A model generated the notes under the pieces. It ran no database searches. It saw only the letters and a program-made list of their open reading frames with translations, and was not told the origin of the DNA. Of a DNA stretch of 64,000 nt, positions 42,646 through 50,423 are shown one piece after another. The translations under genes and the position numbers were made by a program. How positions within the stretch are numbered: position 1 is the first letter of the stretch; each line of letters opens with the position of its first letter. This DNA comes from JACCVG01 sp034664165 (lineage in GTDB: Bacteria; Actinomycetota; Thermoleophilia; Solirubrobacterales; Thermoleophilaceae): assembly GCA_034664165.1 (NCBI GenBank), contig JAXDIE010000023.1, positions 1-64,000 on the forward strand, read 5' to 3'.

Positions 42646-43602
42646 ATGTCGTTCAACGCACGGACCGAACCGGCCCTGGAGGTCGACCCTCTCGGGCTTG
42701 ACGGTGTGATCACCGAGCTCGGCGGGCGACGGATCCTCGATGGCGTAACCCTTCCGGTCGAGGCCGGGAAGATCACTGCGCTCGTCGGGCCTTCCGGGGT
42801 CGGCAAGACGCTCTGCGTCCGCCACCTCACCGGGCTGCTGGCGCCAACGGCCGGCCGCGTGATGATGGACGGCCGCGACATGACGACACTGACCCGCCAG
42901 GAGCTCCGCGAGCACCGCCGCCAGATGGGTGTCCTGTTCCAGGGCTCTTCGGCGCAGGGGGCCGGCCTGTTCGGCTCCCTCAGCGTCCTCGACAACCTCC
43001 GCTTCGTCCTGCGGAGCCAGACCGATCTTTCCGACGAGGAGATCATGGAGCGCGCGCGGATCCAGGTGGAGCAGGTCGGGCTCGCCCAGTTCGCCGACGC
43101 TTTTCCGCAAACCCTCTCCACGGGCATGGCCCGCCGCGCCGCCCTGGCGCGCGCGCTGGTCACCGAGCCCCGGATGCTCCTGCTGGACGACCTGGACAGC
43201 GGCATCGACGACATCCGCCTGAGCCTCCTCGCCGACCTGGTCAGGCAGGCCCAGGCCGATACCGGCATGACGGTGCTTGTGACAACCCATGACCCCGAGC
43301 TCGTGGACGAGCTGGCCGACACCGTGGCCGTTCTCCGCAGCGGCCGGATCCGTTCCATCGGCCCGCCCCACGAGGTGCTGGCCAAAGGCGGGCGCGGCGG
43401 CGGCACCTTCCTGGCCGGCGACCGCACGGCCGGGCTCGAGATGGCCCCGGAGGCCGTCGGCCCCGCCACCCTGACGGAGGTCAACCACCAGCCCGTCGGC
43501 GTCGAGGGCCGTCAGCTGCCGGCCGCCCTGCTGGGCTTCTTCATCATGGTCGCCATCGCGGCCACCTGGTTCTACGTGGCCGCGAACCACACGCCCGGCT
43601 GA
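42646..43602 (+). CDS. MlaF-like ABC ATPase with altered motifs and C-terminal membrane helix
   Basis: The protein has 318 aa from ATG 42646. Walker A is intact (GPSGVGKT, 48-55) and the Q-loop is present (LFQGSSAQG). The signature is LSTGMARRAALARAL instead of LSGG, and Walker B reads RMLLLDDLDSGID, with Asp where the catalytic Glu of DEP normally stands. After the ATPase domain, a tail of about 60 residues ends in a predicted transmembrane helix (LLGFFIMVAIAATWFYVAA), unusual for this family. Sequence style is MlaF/MceG. It may be a slow or regulatory ATPase tethered to the membrane. A second odd ATPase follows 38 bases downstream. Confidence 0.8.
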   Translation: MSFNARTEPALEVDPLGLDGVITELGGRRILDGVTLPVEAGKITALVGPSGVGKTLCVRHLTGLLAPTAGRVMMDGRDMTTLTRQELREHRRQMGVLFQGSSAQGAGLFGSLSVLDNLRFVLRSQTDLSDEEIMERARIQVEQVGLAQFADAFPQTLSTGMARRAALARALVTEPRMLLLDDLDSGIDDIRLSLLADLVRQAQADTGMTVLVTTHDPELVDELADTVAVLRSGRIRSIGPPHEVLAKGGRGGGTFLAGDRTAGLEMAPEAVGPATLTEVNHQPVGVEGRQLPAALLGFFIMVAIAATWFYVAANHTPG

Positions 43603-43640
43603 ACGAAGGAGCCGGCAGGCTCGCGGAGAAAGGGTGCCGA

Positions 43641-44339
43641 ATGGCCTTTTCCGCGGAGTTGATCGACGTCCACAAGCGGGCCGGCGCGAGCCGGGCGCTG
43701 ACAGACGTGAACATCGGCGTGCCCTCTGGCGACGTGACCGTCCTGCATGGCGGAGCGCGTTCGGGCAAGACGGCGGTGGTGCGCCTGATCTCCGGCCTGG
43801 ACCGGGCCGACCACGGAGCCGTGCTCGTGGGCGGCAAGGCCATGTCGGGCGCATCCGGGCGGGCCCTCCGGCGCCTGCAGCGCAGCATGGCCGTGATGCT
43901 CCAGGGCGGCCCGTCCGACAGCTGCGGGCTCTTCGACTCCGCCTCGATCTTCGAGAACCTTGCCTTCCCGCTTCGCGAGTCCGGCCATGTGGCCGCCCGC
44001 CGCATCGACGCCCTGGCCCTCGACTATCTCGAGCGGGCGGGTCTTGCCCAGGTGGCTTCCGAGAAGCCGGCCGTCCTGTCGCCCGCGATGCGCAAGCGGG
44101 TGGCGCTGGTGCGGGCGTTGGCCATGCACGCGCCGCTCGTGGTGCTCGACGAGCCCGACGGCCACGCGGACCCGGCAGAGCTCGAGACGGTCTGCCGTCT
44201 GATCGAGCAGGAGCGCGAGGAGCGCTGCAACACCTATCTGGTCACGACGCGCAACTCGGCGCTGGCCGCACGGCTCGGGCACCACGTGGTGAGCCTCGAC
44301 GACGGCTGCGTGGTCGAGACCTCAGCCGTCTACGCCTGA
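43641..44339 (+). CDS. divergent MlaF-like ABC ATPase
   Basis: The protein has 232 aa from ATG 43641. Walker A is GGARSGKT (37-44). The Q-loop region is MLQGGPSDSCGLFDSASIFENLAFPL. The signature is degenerate (LSPAMRKRVALVRAL), but Walker B is intact with catalytic Glu (LVVLDEPDGHADP). The H-loop histidine is replaced (LVTTRNSAL, where VTHD is normal). It and the preceding gene each keep what the other lacks in part, which suggests a heterodimeric pair. It is convergent with the SDR gene at 44344. Confidence 0.78.
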   Translation: MAFSAELIDVHKRAGASRALTDVNIGVPSGDVTVLHGGARSGKTAVVRLISGLDRADHGAVLVGGKAMSGASGRALRRLQRSMAVMLQGGPSDSCGLFDSASIFENLAFPLRESGHVAARRIDALALDYLERAGLAQVASEKPAVLSPAMRKRVALVRALAMHAPLVVLDEPDGHADPAELETVCRLIEQEREERCNTYLVTTRNSALAARLGHHVVSLDDGCVVETSAVYA

Positions 44340-44343
44340 GCGC

Positions 44344-45033
44344 TCACGTCCCGAGCGTCATCGTGTTGAGGGCGAAGCCGCCGTCGATGGCGATCTGCTG
44401 CCCGGTGACCTGGGCGGACTCGTCCGAGGCCAGATAGGCCACCAGCCCGGCCACCTCCTCGACCTCCGCCATCCGCCCCGAGGGCAGCGCCTCGAGCACC
44501 CGGTCCAGCACACCCTGCGGCATGGCCCGGACCTGCTCGGTGGCGATCATCCCCGGGAGCACTGCATTGGCGGTGATCCCCTTGCCCGCGTTCTCGGCGG
44601 CGATCGTCTTCATCATCCCGAGGAGCCCCGCCTTTGACGCGCTGTAGGCGACCTGTCCCGGGAGGCCGCCGGTGGCGGCCCCGCTCGAGATCACGACGAT
44701 CCGCCCGTGGCCGCGCTCGCGCATGCCTGCCAGGCAGGCCTGGACCACGCGGAAGGCGCCGGTGAGATTGACGTCGATGTCGCGCTGCCACTGCTCAGGC
44801 GTCATCTGGTGGGCCGGCGCGATCGTCGTGGTGATCGCCGCGTTGGACACGACGACATCGATGTCGTCGAGCGGCGGCAGCTCGCCGGCTGCGACGTCGA
44901 CCTGGAGGTCGCAGCCCTCGGCGCGATCGAGCGTGACCACATCCATGCCATCTGCACGCAGGCGATCGGCAATGGCTGCGCCGATACCGCGCGCGGCACC
45001 CGTCACCAGCGCGCGGCGCGGCGCGTCGGTCAA
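44344..45033 (-). CDS. short-chain dehydrogenase/reductase
   Basis: The protein has 229 aa, probably from TTG 45033, which overlaps the stop of the GMC gene (TTGA) and places RRALVTGAARGIG at residues 6-18. Motifs are the cofactor loop TGAARGIG, SNAAI (NAG-like), catalytic Ser in VVISSGAATGG, and YSASK with catalytic Tyr and Lys. The end, TGQQIAIDGGFALN, is typical. An Asp in VVTLDRAEG after strand 2 favours NAD. It is the last gene of an operon with the GMC oxidoreductase and acyl-CoA ligase, suggesting oxidation of an alcohol intermediate. Confidence 0.83.
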   Translation of the reverse strand: MTDAPRRALVTGAARGIGAAIADRLRADGMDVVTLDRAEGCDLQVDVAAGELPPLDDIDVVVSNAAITTTIAPAHQMTPEQWQRDIDVNLTGAFRVVQACLAGMRERGHGRIVVISSGAATGGLPGQVAYSASKAGLLGMMKTIAAENAGKGITANAVLPGMIATEQVRAMPQGVLDRVLEALPSGRMAEVEEVAGLVAYLASDESAQVTGQQIAIDGGFALNTMTLGT

Positions 45034-46574
45034 GCCTGCGCGATGAGGTCGGCGGCCCGCTCCGCGATCATGATCGTGGGCGCATTGGTGTTGCCGCGGG
45101 TGACCGTGGGCATCACCGAGGCGTCGACCACGCGCAGGCCCTCGATACCGAGCACCTTGAGGTCGTTGTCCACCACCTCGCCGATCGCGCACGTACTGGT
45201 GGGGTGGTACACGGACTGGGTGTAGGCGCGGGCGAAGGCCATCAGGTCCTCGTCGGAGTCCGAGTCCGGGGCGCGGAACGGCCCGGTGATCACGTCGGTC
45301 AGCGCGGGCTGCTCCGCCATCTCCATCGCCATCCGCAGGCCGGCGATGATGCTCTGGCGGTCATCCTCGGTGGCGTAGAAGTTGCTCACGATCCTCGGCT
45401 TGGAGGAAGGCAGCGGGGTCCGCAGGGTCACGCTGCCGCGGCTCGTGGGCTTGAGCACGCACGGGCCGAAGGCGAAGCCGTGCTCGGTGGCCACACCCAG
45501 GCCCTCGTCGTAATAGAGCACCGGCGCCATGTGGAACTGCACGTCGGGCGCGTCGAGTCCCGCACGCGTGCGCATGAAGCCCCCGGCTTCGGCCAGGTTC
45601 GAGGTCAACGGGCCGCGGCCCTCGCTCTCGAGCATCGCCACGTTCTCCGGGGACATCGCGGTCATCAGCGACTCGACGTCGGTCTTGTAGTTGATCAGTG
45701 CCATGGGGTGGTCCTGCAGGTTCTCCCCGACTGGCAGGTCCTGGAGCACCTCGATCATCAGGGCCTCGAGTCCCGCCGCTGGGCCGATGCCCGACAGCAT
45801 CAGCAGCTGGGGCGAGTTGTACGCGCCGGCAGAGACGATCACCTCGCGCTCGGCGCGGATCTCCTCGAGCTGGCCGTTTCGGGTGAGTTCGATGCCGACC
45901 GCTCGCGAGCCCTCGAACAGGATTCGCGTGACCAGGCCGCCGGTCACGACCTCGAGGTTGGGACGATCCGCAGCCGGGTGGAGGTAGGCCACCGAGGTGC
46001 CGCAGCGCATCCCGTTCCTCTGGGTTGTCTGGTAGCGGCCGACGCCCTCCTGGCGGGCGCCGTTGAAGTCCGGGTTGGCCTCATGGCCGAGGGCCTTGGC
46101 GGCCTCGACCCACGCGTCGGCCAGCGGGTTCATCGACCTGCCCTCGGACACACCGAGAGGCCCGCCGGTTCCGTGGAACTGGTCCTCGCCGCGCTCGTTG
46201 TCCTCGGCCTTCTTGAAGTACGGGAGCACGTCGTCGTAGCCCCAGCCTGCGGCGCCGCCCTCGGACCAGCCGTTGTAGTCGGCCTGGTTGCCGCGGATGT
46301 ACACCATCGCGTTGAGGTTGCTCGTGCCGCCGAGGACCTTGCCCCGGGGCAGGTATGTCCGCCGGTTGTCCAGGCCCGGCTCGGGCTCGCTGGTCAAATC
46401 CCAGTCAAGGTCGCTCTTCTGCAGCGCCGCAAAGGCCGCCGGGATGTGCAACTCCTGCGCGGTGTCCGGCGGGCCGGCCTCGATGAGCGTGACGCTCACG
46501 TCGGAGTTCTCCGACAGCCGGGCGGCAAGGACGCAACCGGCCGAGCCGGCACCAACGATCACGTAGTCAGGCAT
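45030..46574 (-). CDS. GMC family FAD-dependent alcohol dehydrogenase/oxidase
   Basis: The protein has 514 aa from ATG 46574. It has the FAD motif VIVGAGSAGCVLAARL near the N-terminus, GMC signature 1 (LPRGKVLGGTSNLNAMVYIRGN at about 75-95), signature 2 (SAGAYNSPQLLMLSGIGP), and C-terminal catalytic His in VYHPTSTCAIG with Asn in TRGNTNAPTIMIAERA. Length fits choline-dehydrogenase-like or AlkJ-like enzymes that oxidise primary alcohols to aldehydes. It is flanked by an acyl-CoA ligase and an SDR in one operon. A longer upstream frame overlapping the ligase end is not coding. Confidence 0.88.
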   Translation of the reverse strand: MPDYVIVGAGSAGCVLAARLSENSDVSVTLIEAGPPDTAQELHIPAAFAALQKSDLDWDLTSEPEPGLDNRRTYLPRGKVLGGTSNLNAMVYIRGNQADYNGWSEGGAAGWGYDDVLPYFKKAEDNERGEDQFHGTGGPLGVSEGRSMNPLADAWVEAAKALGHEANPDFNGARQEGVGRYQTTQRNGMRCGTSVAYLHPAADRPNLEVVTGGLVTRILFEGSRAVGIELTRNGQLEEIRAEREVIVSAGAYNSPQLLMLSGIGPAAGLEALMIEVLQDLPVGENLQDHPMALINYKTDVESLMTAMSPENVAMLESEGRGPLTSNLAEAGGFMRTRAGLDAPDVQFHMAPVLYYDEGLGVATEHGFAFGPCVLKPTSRGSVTLRTPLPSSKPRIVSNFYATEDDRQSIIAGLRMAMEMAEQPALTDVITGPFRAPDSDSDEDLMAFARAYTQSVYHPTSTCAIGEVVDNDLKVLGIEGLRVVDASVMPTVTRGNTNAPTIMIAERAADLIAQA

Positions 46575-46599
46575 CGGCTCTCTCCTAGCTTCGGCGGGG

Positions 46600-48135
46600 T
46601 TAGACGGAACGTCCGCTGTCCTGCCAGTACTCGTCACGCAGGGCGCGCTTGAGCACCTTACCCACCGGGCTGCGAGGCAGCTCACGGACGATGACCGTCT
46701 TGGGGGTCTTGACCGGGCTGAGCCGCTCGCGGCAGTAGGCGATGATCTCGTCGGCGTCGACCTCCATGCCGCTCTTGGGCTCGACGACCGCGGTGACCGA
46801 CTCGCCCCACTTCTCGTCCGGCAGGCCGATAACGGCACAGTCGTTGACCGACGGATGGCTCCAGATGACCTGCTCGATCTCGCCTGGGTAGACGTTGAAG
46901 CCACCCGTGATCACCATGTCGCGCTTGCGGTCGACGATGTAGATGTAGCCGTCCTCGTCCTTCTGGCCGATGTCGTTGGTGCCGTGCCAGCCGTTGCGGT
47001 CGGCGGCGGCCGTCTCCTCGGGGTTCTTGTAGTAGCCCTTCATCACCATCGAGCCGCGCACAACGATCTCGCCGCGCTCGCCCGGGGGCATGAAGTTGCC
47101 GTCGTCATCCATGATCTCGACGCGCGCCACGAGCGATGGCTTGCCGCAGCTGGCCAGGCGGCCTTCCAGCCCGGGGGTCTCGAGGCACTCCATGTGCTCC
47201 TTGGGCCCGAAGAAGGTGCAGATCATGGGCGCCTCGGCCTGGCCGAAGGTCTGCGTCATGACGGGGCCGAAGACTTCGATGGCCTCCTTGAGCTTCTCGG
47301 TGGACATGGGGGCGGCGGCGTAGATGAAGTGCTGGAGCGAGCTGTAGTCGCGGTCGCGCACCGTCGGGTCGTCGAGCAGCGAGTAGATCGCGGTGGGCGG
47401 CAGGAACATCCGCGTGACCTTGTGCTTCTCGATGGAGTCGAGGATCTCGACCGGCTTGACATTCTTATGCACGATCGTGGTGCCGCCGGCGGCGAAGACG
47501 GGGAAGGAGATCGGCCCGGCCGCGTGGGTCATGGGCGCGGCCATGAGCTGGACGGGGGGAGCCGGCTCGGGCATGTGGGCGGCGAAGGCCAGGTTCATGA
47601 ACTCAGCGACCCGGTGGGTGAGCATCACGGCCTTGGACTTGCCCGTGGTGCCGCCGCTGCCGAACATGATGGCCACGGAGTCGGGGCTGTGGGCGGGCAT
47701 GCCAACCTCGGTGCCCTCGGGCGCCATCCAGGTGTCCAGCTCGGCGATCGGGACCAGCTCGCGGACCACGTCGACGGCGTCGTCCAGCTGGCGCGCGAAC
47801 TCCTCGAGCTCGGGGTGGAAGAACAGCACCTCGGTGTCGGAGAGCTCCAGCGTGTGCGCCAGGTCCTCGAGCGTGCCGCGGGTATTCATCGGGACCCACG
47901 ACGCGTTGAGCCTCAGCGCACCGAGTACGCAGCAAAAAGCGATCGGGTCGTTCGGGGAGAAGACCGCGACCTTGGTCTCCTCTTCGACGCCCAGATCCTT
48001 GAGCTTGGCCGCAATCCGATGCGACATCGCCGACATCTCGGCGTAGGTGTACTCGCGGTCTTCGCCGTACATGACCATGCAGGCCCGGTCGGGGTCGAGA
48101 AGAACGCCACGATCGAAGGTCTCTATTAGTTGCAT
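46600..48135 (-). CDS. AMP-forming acyl-CoA synthetase (FadD-like)
   Basis: The protein has 511 aa from ATG 48135. The adenylate-forming core motifs are MFGSGGTTGKSKAVMLTH (P-loop, near 160), QTFGQAEAPMICTFF (substrate/adenine region), GEIVVRGSMVMKGYYKNPE, GWHGTNDIGQKDEDGYIYIVDRKRDMVITGGFNVYP (hinge), and the final catalytic lysine segment SPVGKVLKRALRDEYW. It activates a carboxylic acid to its CoA ester. It is the first gene of an operon with GMC and SDR enzymes. No close substrate assignment is possible from motifs alone. Confidence 0.88.
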   Translation of the reverse strand: MQLIETFDRGVLLDPDRACMVMYGEDREYTYAEMSAMSHRIAAKLKDLGVEEETKVAVFSPNDPIAFCCVLGALRLNASWVPMNTRGTLEDLAHTLELSDTEVLFFHPELEEFARQLDDAVDVVRELVPIAELDTWMAPEGTEVGMPAHSPDSVAIMFGSGGTTGKSKAVMLTHRVAEFMNLAFAAHMPEPAPPVQLMAAPMTHAAGPISFPVFAAGGTTIVHKNVKPVEILDSIEKHKVTRMFLPPTAIYSLLDDPTVRDRDYSSLQHFIYAAAPMSTEKLKEAIEVFGPVMTQTFGQAEAPMICTFFGPKEHMECLETPGLEGRLASCGKPSLVARVEIMDDDGNFMPPGERGEIVVRGSMVMKGYYKNPEETAAADRNGWHGTNDIGQKDEDGYIYIVDRKRDMVITGGFNVYPGEIEQVIWSHPSVNDCAVIGLPDEKWGESVTAVVEPKSGMEVDADEIIAYCRERLSPVKTPKTVIVRELPRSPVGKVLKRALRDEYWQDSGRSV

Positions 48136-48228
48136 GGGGCCGACCCTAGGTCGCCTGGGAAGCCGGGGTCTTGTAGTGCGCGTCCAAAGCGGTCGCGCGC
48201 GTGTTGGGTCAAATGGACAACCAGCTGG

Positions 48229-49365
48229 TCAGCGGTCGGTGCCCCGGGCGCGGAGGTAGAGGGACGCGGCCTCTACGCGGTTTGCCGCTCCCAGCTTGCG
48301 CAGGATCCGCTTGACGTGGGACTTGGTGGTGCCCTCGGTGATGACAAGCTTGTCGGCAATCTGGTTGTTGGTGGCTCCCTGGGCCACCAGCGCCAGGACC
48401 TCGCGCTCGCGCCGGGTGAGCTGCGCCTCGATCGCCGTCTCCACATCCCCGAAGAGCGCCGCTGCCGACCGCGCCGCGCCCGCTTCGACCGGCCCGGCGA
48501 CCAGTTCGACCTGGGCCGCCAGCTGAGCAGACACCACCGAGTCCGCCTGTGCGATGAGACTCTTGAGCTCCTGGCCCTGGGAGCGCAGCCTGTCCAGCAG
48601 CTGCATGCGCTCTACAGCGAACCCGAGCCCCTCGGCGAAGGCCCAGATGGCATCGCGGTCGAAGCCGTCGACGGCATCGATCACGCCGGGATATCGCAGG
48701 CCCTTCTCCCCGTGCAGGAACCCGATCACCCGGCCCTCGGGCATGATCGGCGCCGCGACGTAGGCGTGCGAGCCGTAAGCCCTGACGAGCGGCTTGTACG
48801 TGGAGGGGTGGTTCTGTGCGTCGTGCACGACCATCGGCCGGCGGCGGCGGATCATCTCCGACTCCAGGATCTGCTCGCGGAGCGGCGCGGGGTTGGCCCG
48901 GCTCAGCTCCAGCAGCTCCGCCGCGCGCTCAGGGTCACTGGCCACGAAGAAGCCCTCGCAGATCATCATCGCGTCCTCCACCCGATAGATGGCAACGCGA
49001 TCGAAATCGCAGGCCCATGCAACCTCGGCAGGGGCCCTCCTGATCATCGCCTCACTGGCGCCGATGCCACGGAGGCGCTCGAGGGCCTCGTGAATCCGCC
49101 CGAACACCAGCAGCCTACGGCCCATGCGCTCCTCCACGAGCTCCGAGCGCACCTGGCTCAGCTCGACCAGGGCATCCCAACGCTCGCGGTCCTCGCCGGT
49201 AAGGTCCTCCTGGCGCGCGGCCAGGGCCACATCCAGGGCGTCGAGCAGGGCCTCGGCACCGCCCTTCTCGGGCACGGTGGCGCCACAGCGCTCCAGTACC
49301 TCGGCGGCGCGGGCCACCAGCGAAGCAGAGGCCGGAGCCTCCGCCGCGGAAGATCTCTGGCTCAC
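48229..49365 (-). CDS. GAF-domain LuxR family transcriptional regulator (paralogue 3)
   Basis: The protein has 378 aa from GTG 49365, overlapping the nitrilase stop (GTGA). A helical N-terminus is followed by a GAF-like domain at about residues 115-265 (YVAAPIMPEGRVIGFLHGEKG) and a LuxR helix-turn-helix at the end (LTRREREVLALVAQGATNNQ, then TTKSHVKRILRKLGAANRVE). It belongs to the same small family as the regulators at 16358 and 20569. It is the third gene of an operon after an AidB-like acyl-CoA dehydrogenase and a nitrilase-family enzyme, so it probably controls this catabolic locus. Confidence 0.86.
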   Translation of the reverse strand: MSQRSSAAEAPASASLVARAAEVLERCGATVPEKGGAEALLDALDVALAARQEDLTGEDRERWDALVELSQVRSELVEERMGRRLLVFGRIHEALERLRGIGASEAMIRRAPAEVAWACDFDRVAIYRVEDAMMICEGFFVASDPERAAELLELSRANPAPLREQILESEMIRRRRPMVVHDAQNHPSTYKPLVRAYGSHAYVAAPIMPEGRVIGFLHGEKGLRYPGVIDAVDGFDRDAIWAFAEGLGFAVERMQLLDRLRSQGQELKSLIAQADSVVSAQLAAQVELVAGPVEAGAARSAAALFGDVETAIEAQLTRREREVLALVAQGATNNQIADKLVITEGTTKSHVKRILRKLGAANRVEAASLYLRARGTDR

Positions 49366-50423
49366 GTGCGCCAGCCTATTTGCCGAGCAGGTTCGGCCGG
49401 AGCGTCCAGCGGGGGCGCCTGGTCGGCGGGCACGTGCGCCGCCAGGTCGGCATGCGGGCCGTCCTTCTGCCACGAGTGCATGCCCAGGCGCTTCATGGAC
49501 AGGTACTTGGCGCGGCCGTGCGCATTGCCAATCACCCAGACGCCGTGGACGGAGACCGGCAGGAGCGAGTTCCAGAAGTACGGCGGGGTGGGGTCGCGCG
49601 GCTGCGGGTCGTCCTCCATCGTCACGTCCTGGCAGATGTAGCCCTCGCCGTCCTCGTAGCTCATGCGCTCGAGCACGCGGCCGTCGGCATCGCAGATCGC
49701 CGTCTCCCCCACGCAGATGGATGGCCATGGGACCCCGGGCATGAGCATCGTGGCCATCGTGAAGTCGCCGACGTGCGAAGGGTGCACCGCGGGCACGCCG
49801 AGCATCCGGGCCATGCGCGGCGGGGTCTCGCGCGCGTACTGGAGCAACGCCTGGTGGTCGCGATCCCAGAACCACTTCTTCGTGACGCGCCATTTCGGAA
49901 AGGAGGGAAAGTGCATTCCGCCCGCCAGGAGCTGGACCTTGCCCAACATCCGGTGCACCGTGCGGGTACGGCCCCACTCGAAGCCGTTGGCGCAGCCGAT
50001 GACCCCGAGCGATGTGTTCATCACCCCGTCGTCGGTGCCGGGCGAGTAGTAGTTGTTCTCCCAGAAGCTCGGCTGATCCTTGTCGTGCAGGTGGATGGCG
50101 CCGTCGGGCTCGCAGAGCGCGTAGGTGCCGCGCGTGTCCTGGCCGCGCACGGCTATGAAGCCGCCGCCCACCAGGCAGCCGTACTCGCGCGCCATGTTTC
50201 GCAGCAGGGCCAGCGGCTCGCCGATCAGCGGCCGGGCAACCCTGCGCATGCGCCTGTCGTAGGCGTTGGGTGAGGTCATGGCCTCGGGCAGCCAGATGGC
50301 GTCGGGCTCGTGCTCCTTTGCCGCCTGGCGGATCAGGTCCTCGAGGTGGCGGAGGTTCTTGTCGACCTCCCCTATCTGCACGCGAGGCTGGATGGCGACC
50401 ATCCGACGGACCGCGTCGGGCAT
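49362..50423 (-). CDS. nitrilase/amidohydrolase-family enzyme with complete catalytic triad
   Basis: The protein has 353 aa from ATG 50423. The carbon-nitrogen hydrolase triad is visible: Glu47 in WLPEAMT, Lys115 in HDKDQPSFWE, and Cys144 in VIGCANGFEW. The fold continues with GMHFPSFPKW and GGGxxxRG-type segments, and a tail of about 60 residues after WVIGNAHGRA. It probably hydrolyses a C-N bond (amide or nitrile). It overlaps the acyl-CoA dehydrogenase stop by one base and the LuxR start by four. A paralogue at 53665 lacks the cysteine. Confidence 0.85.
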   Translation of the reverse strand: MPDAVRRMVAIQPRVQIGEVDKNLRHLEDLIRQAAKEHEPDAIWLPEAMTSPNAYDRRMRRVARPLIGEPLALLRNMAREYGCLVGGGFIAVRGQDTRGTYALCEPDGAIHLHDKDQPSFWENNYYSPGTDDGVMNTSLGVIGCANGFEWGRTRTVHRMLGKVQLLAGGMHFPSFPKWRVTKKWFWDRDHQALLQYARETPPRMARMLGVPAVHPSHVGDFTMATMLMPGVPWPSICVGETAICDADGRVLERMSYEDGEGYICQDVTMEDDPQPRDPTPPYFWNSLLPVSVHGVWVIGNAHGRAKYLSMKRLGMHSWQKDGPHADLAAHVPADQAPPLDAPAEPARQIGWRT

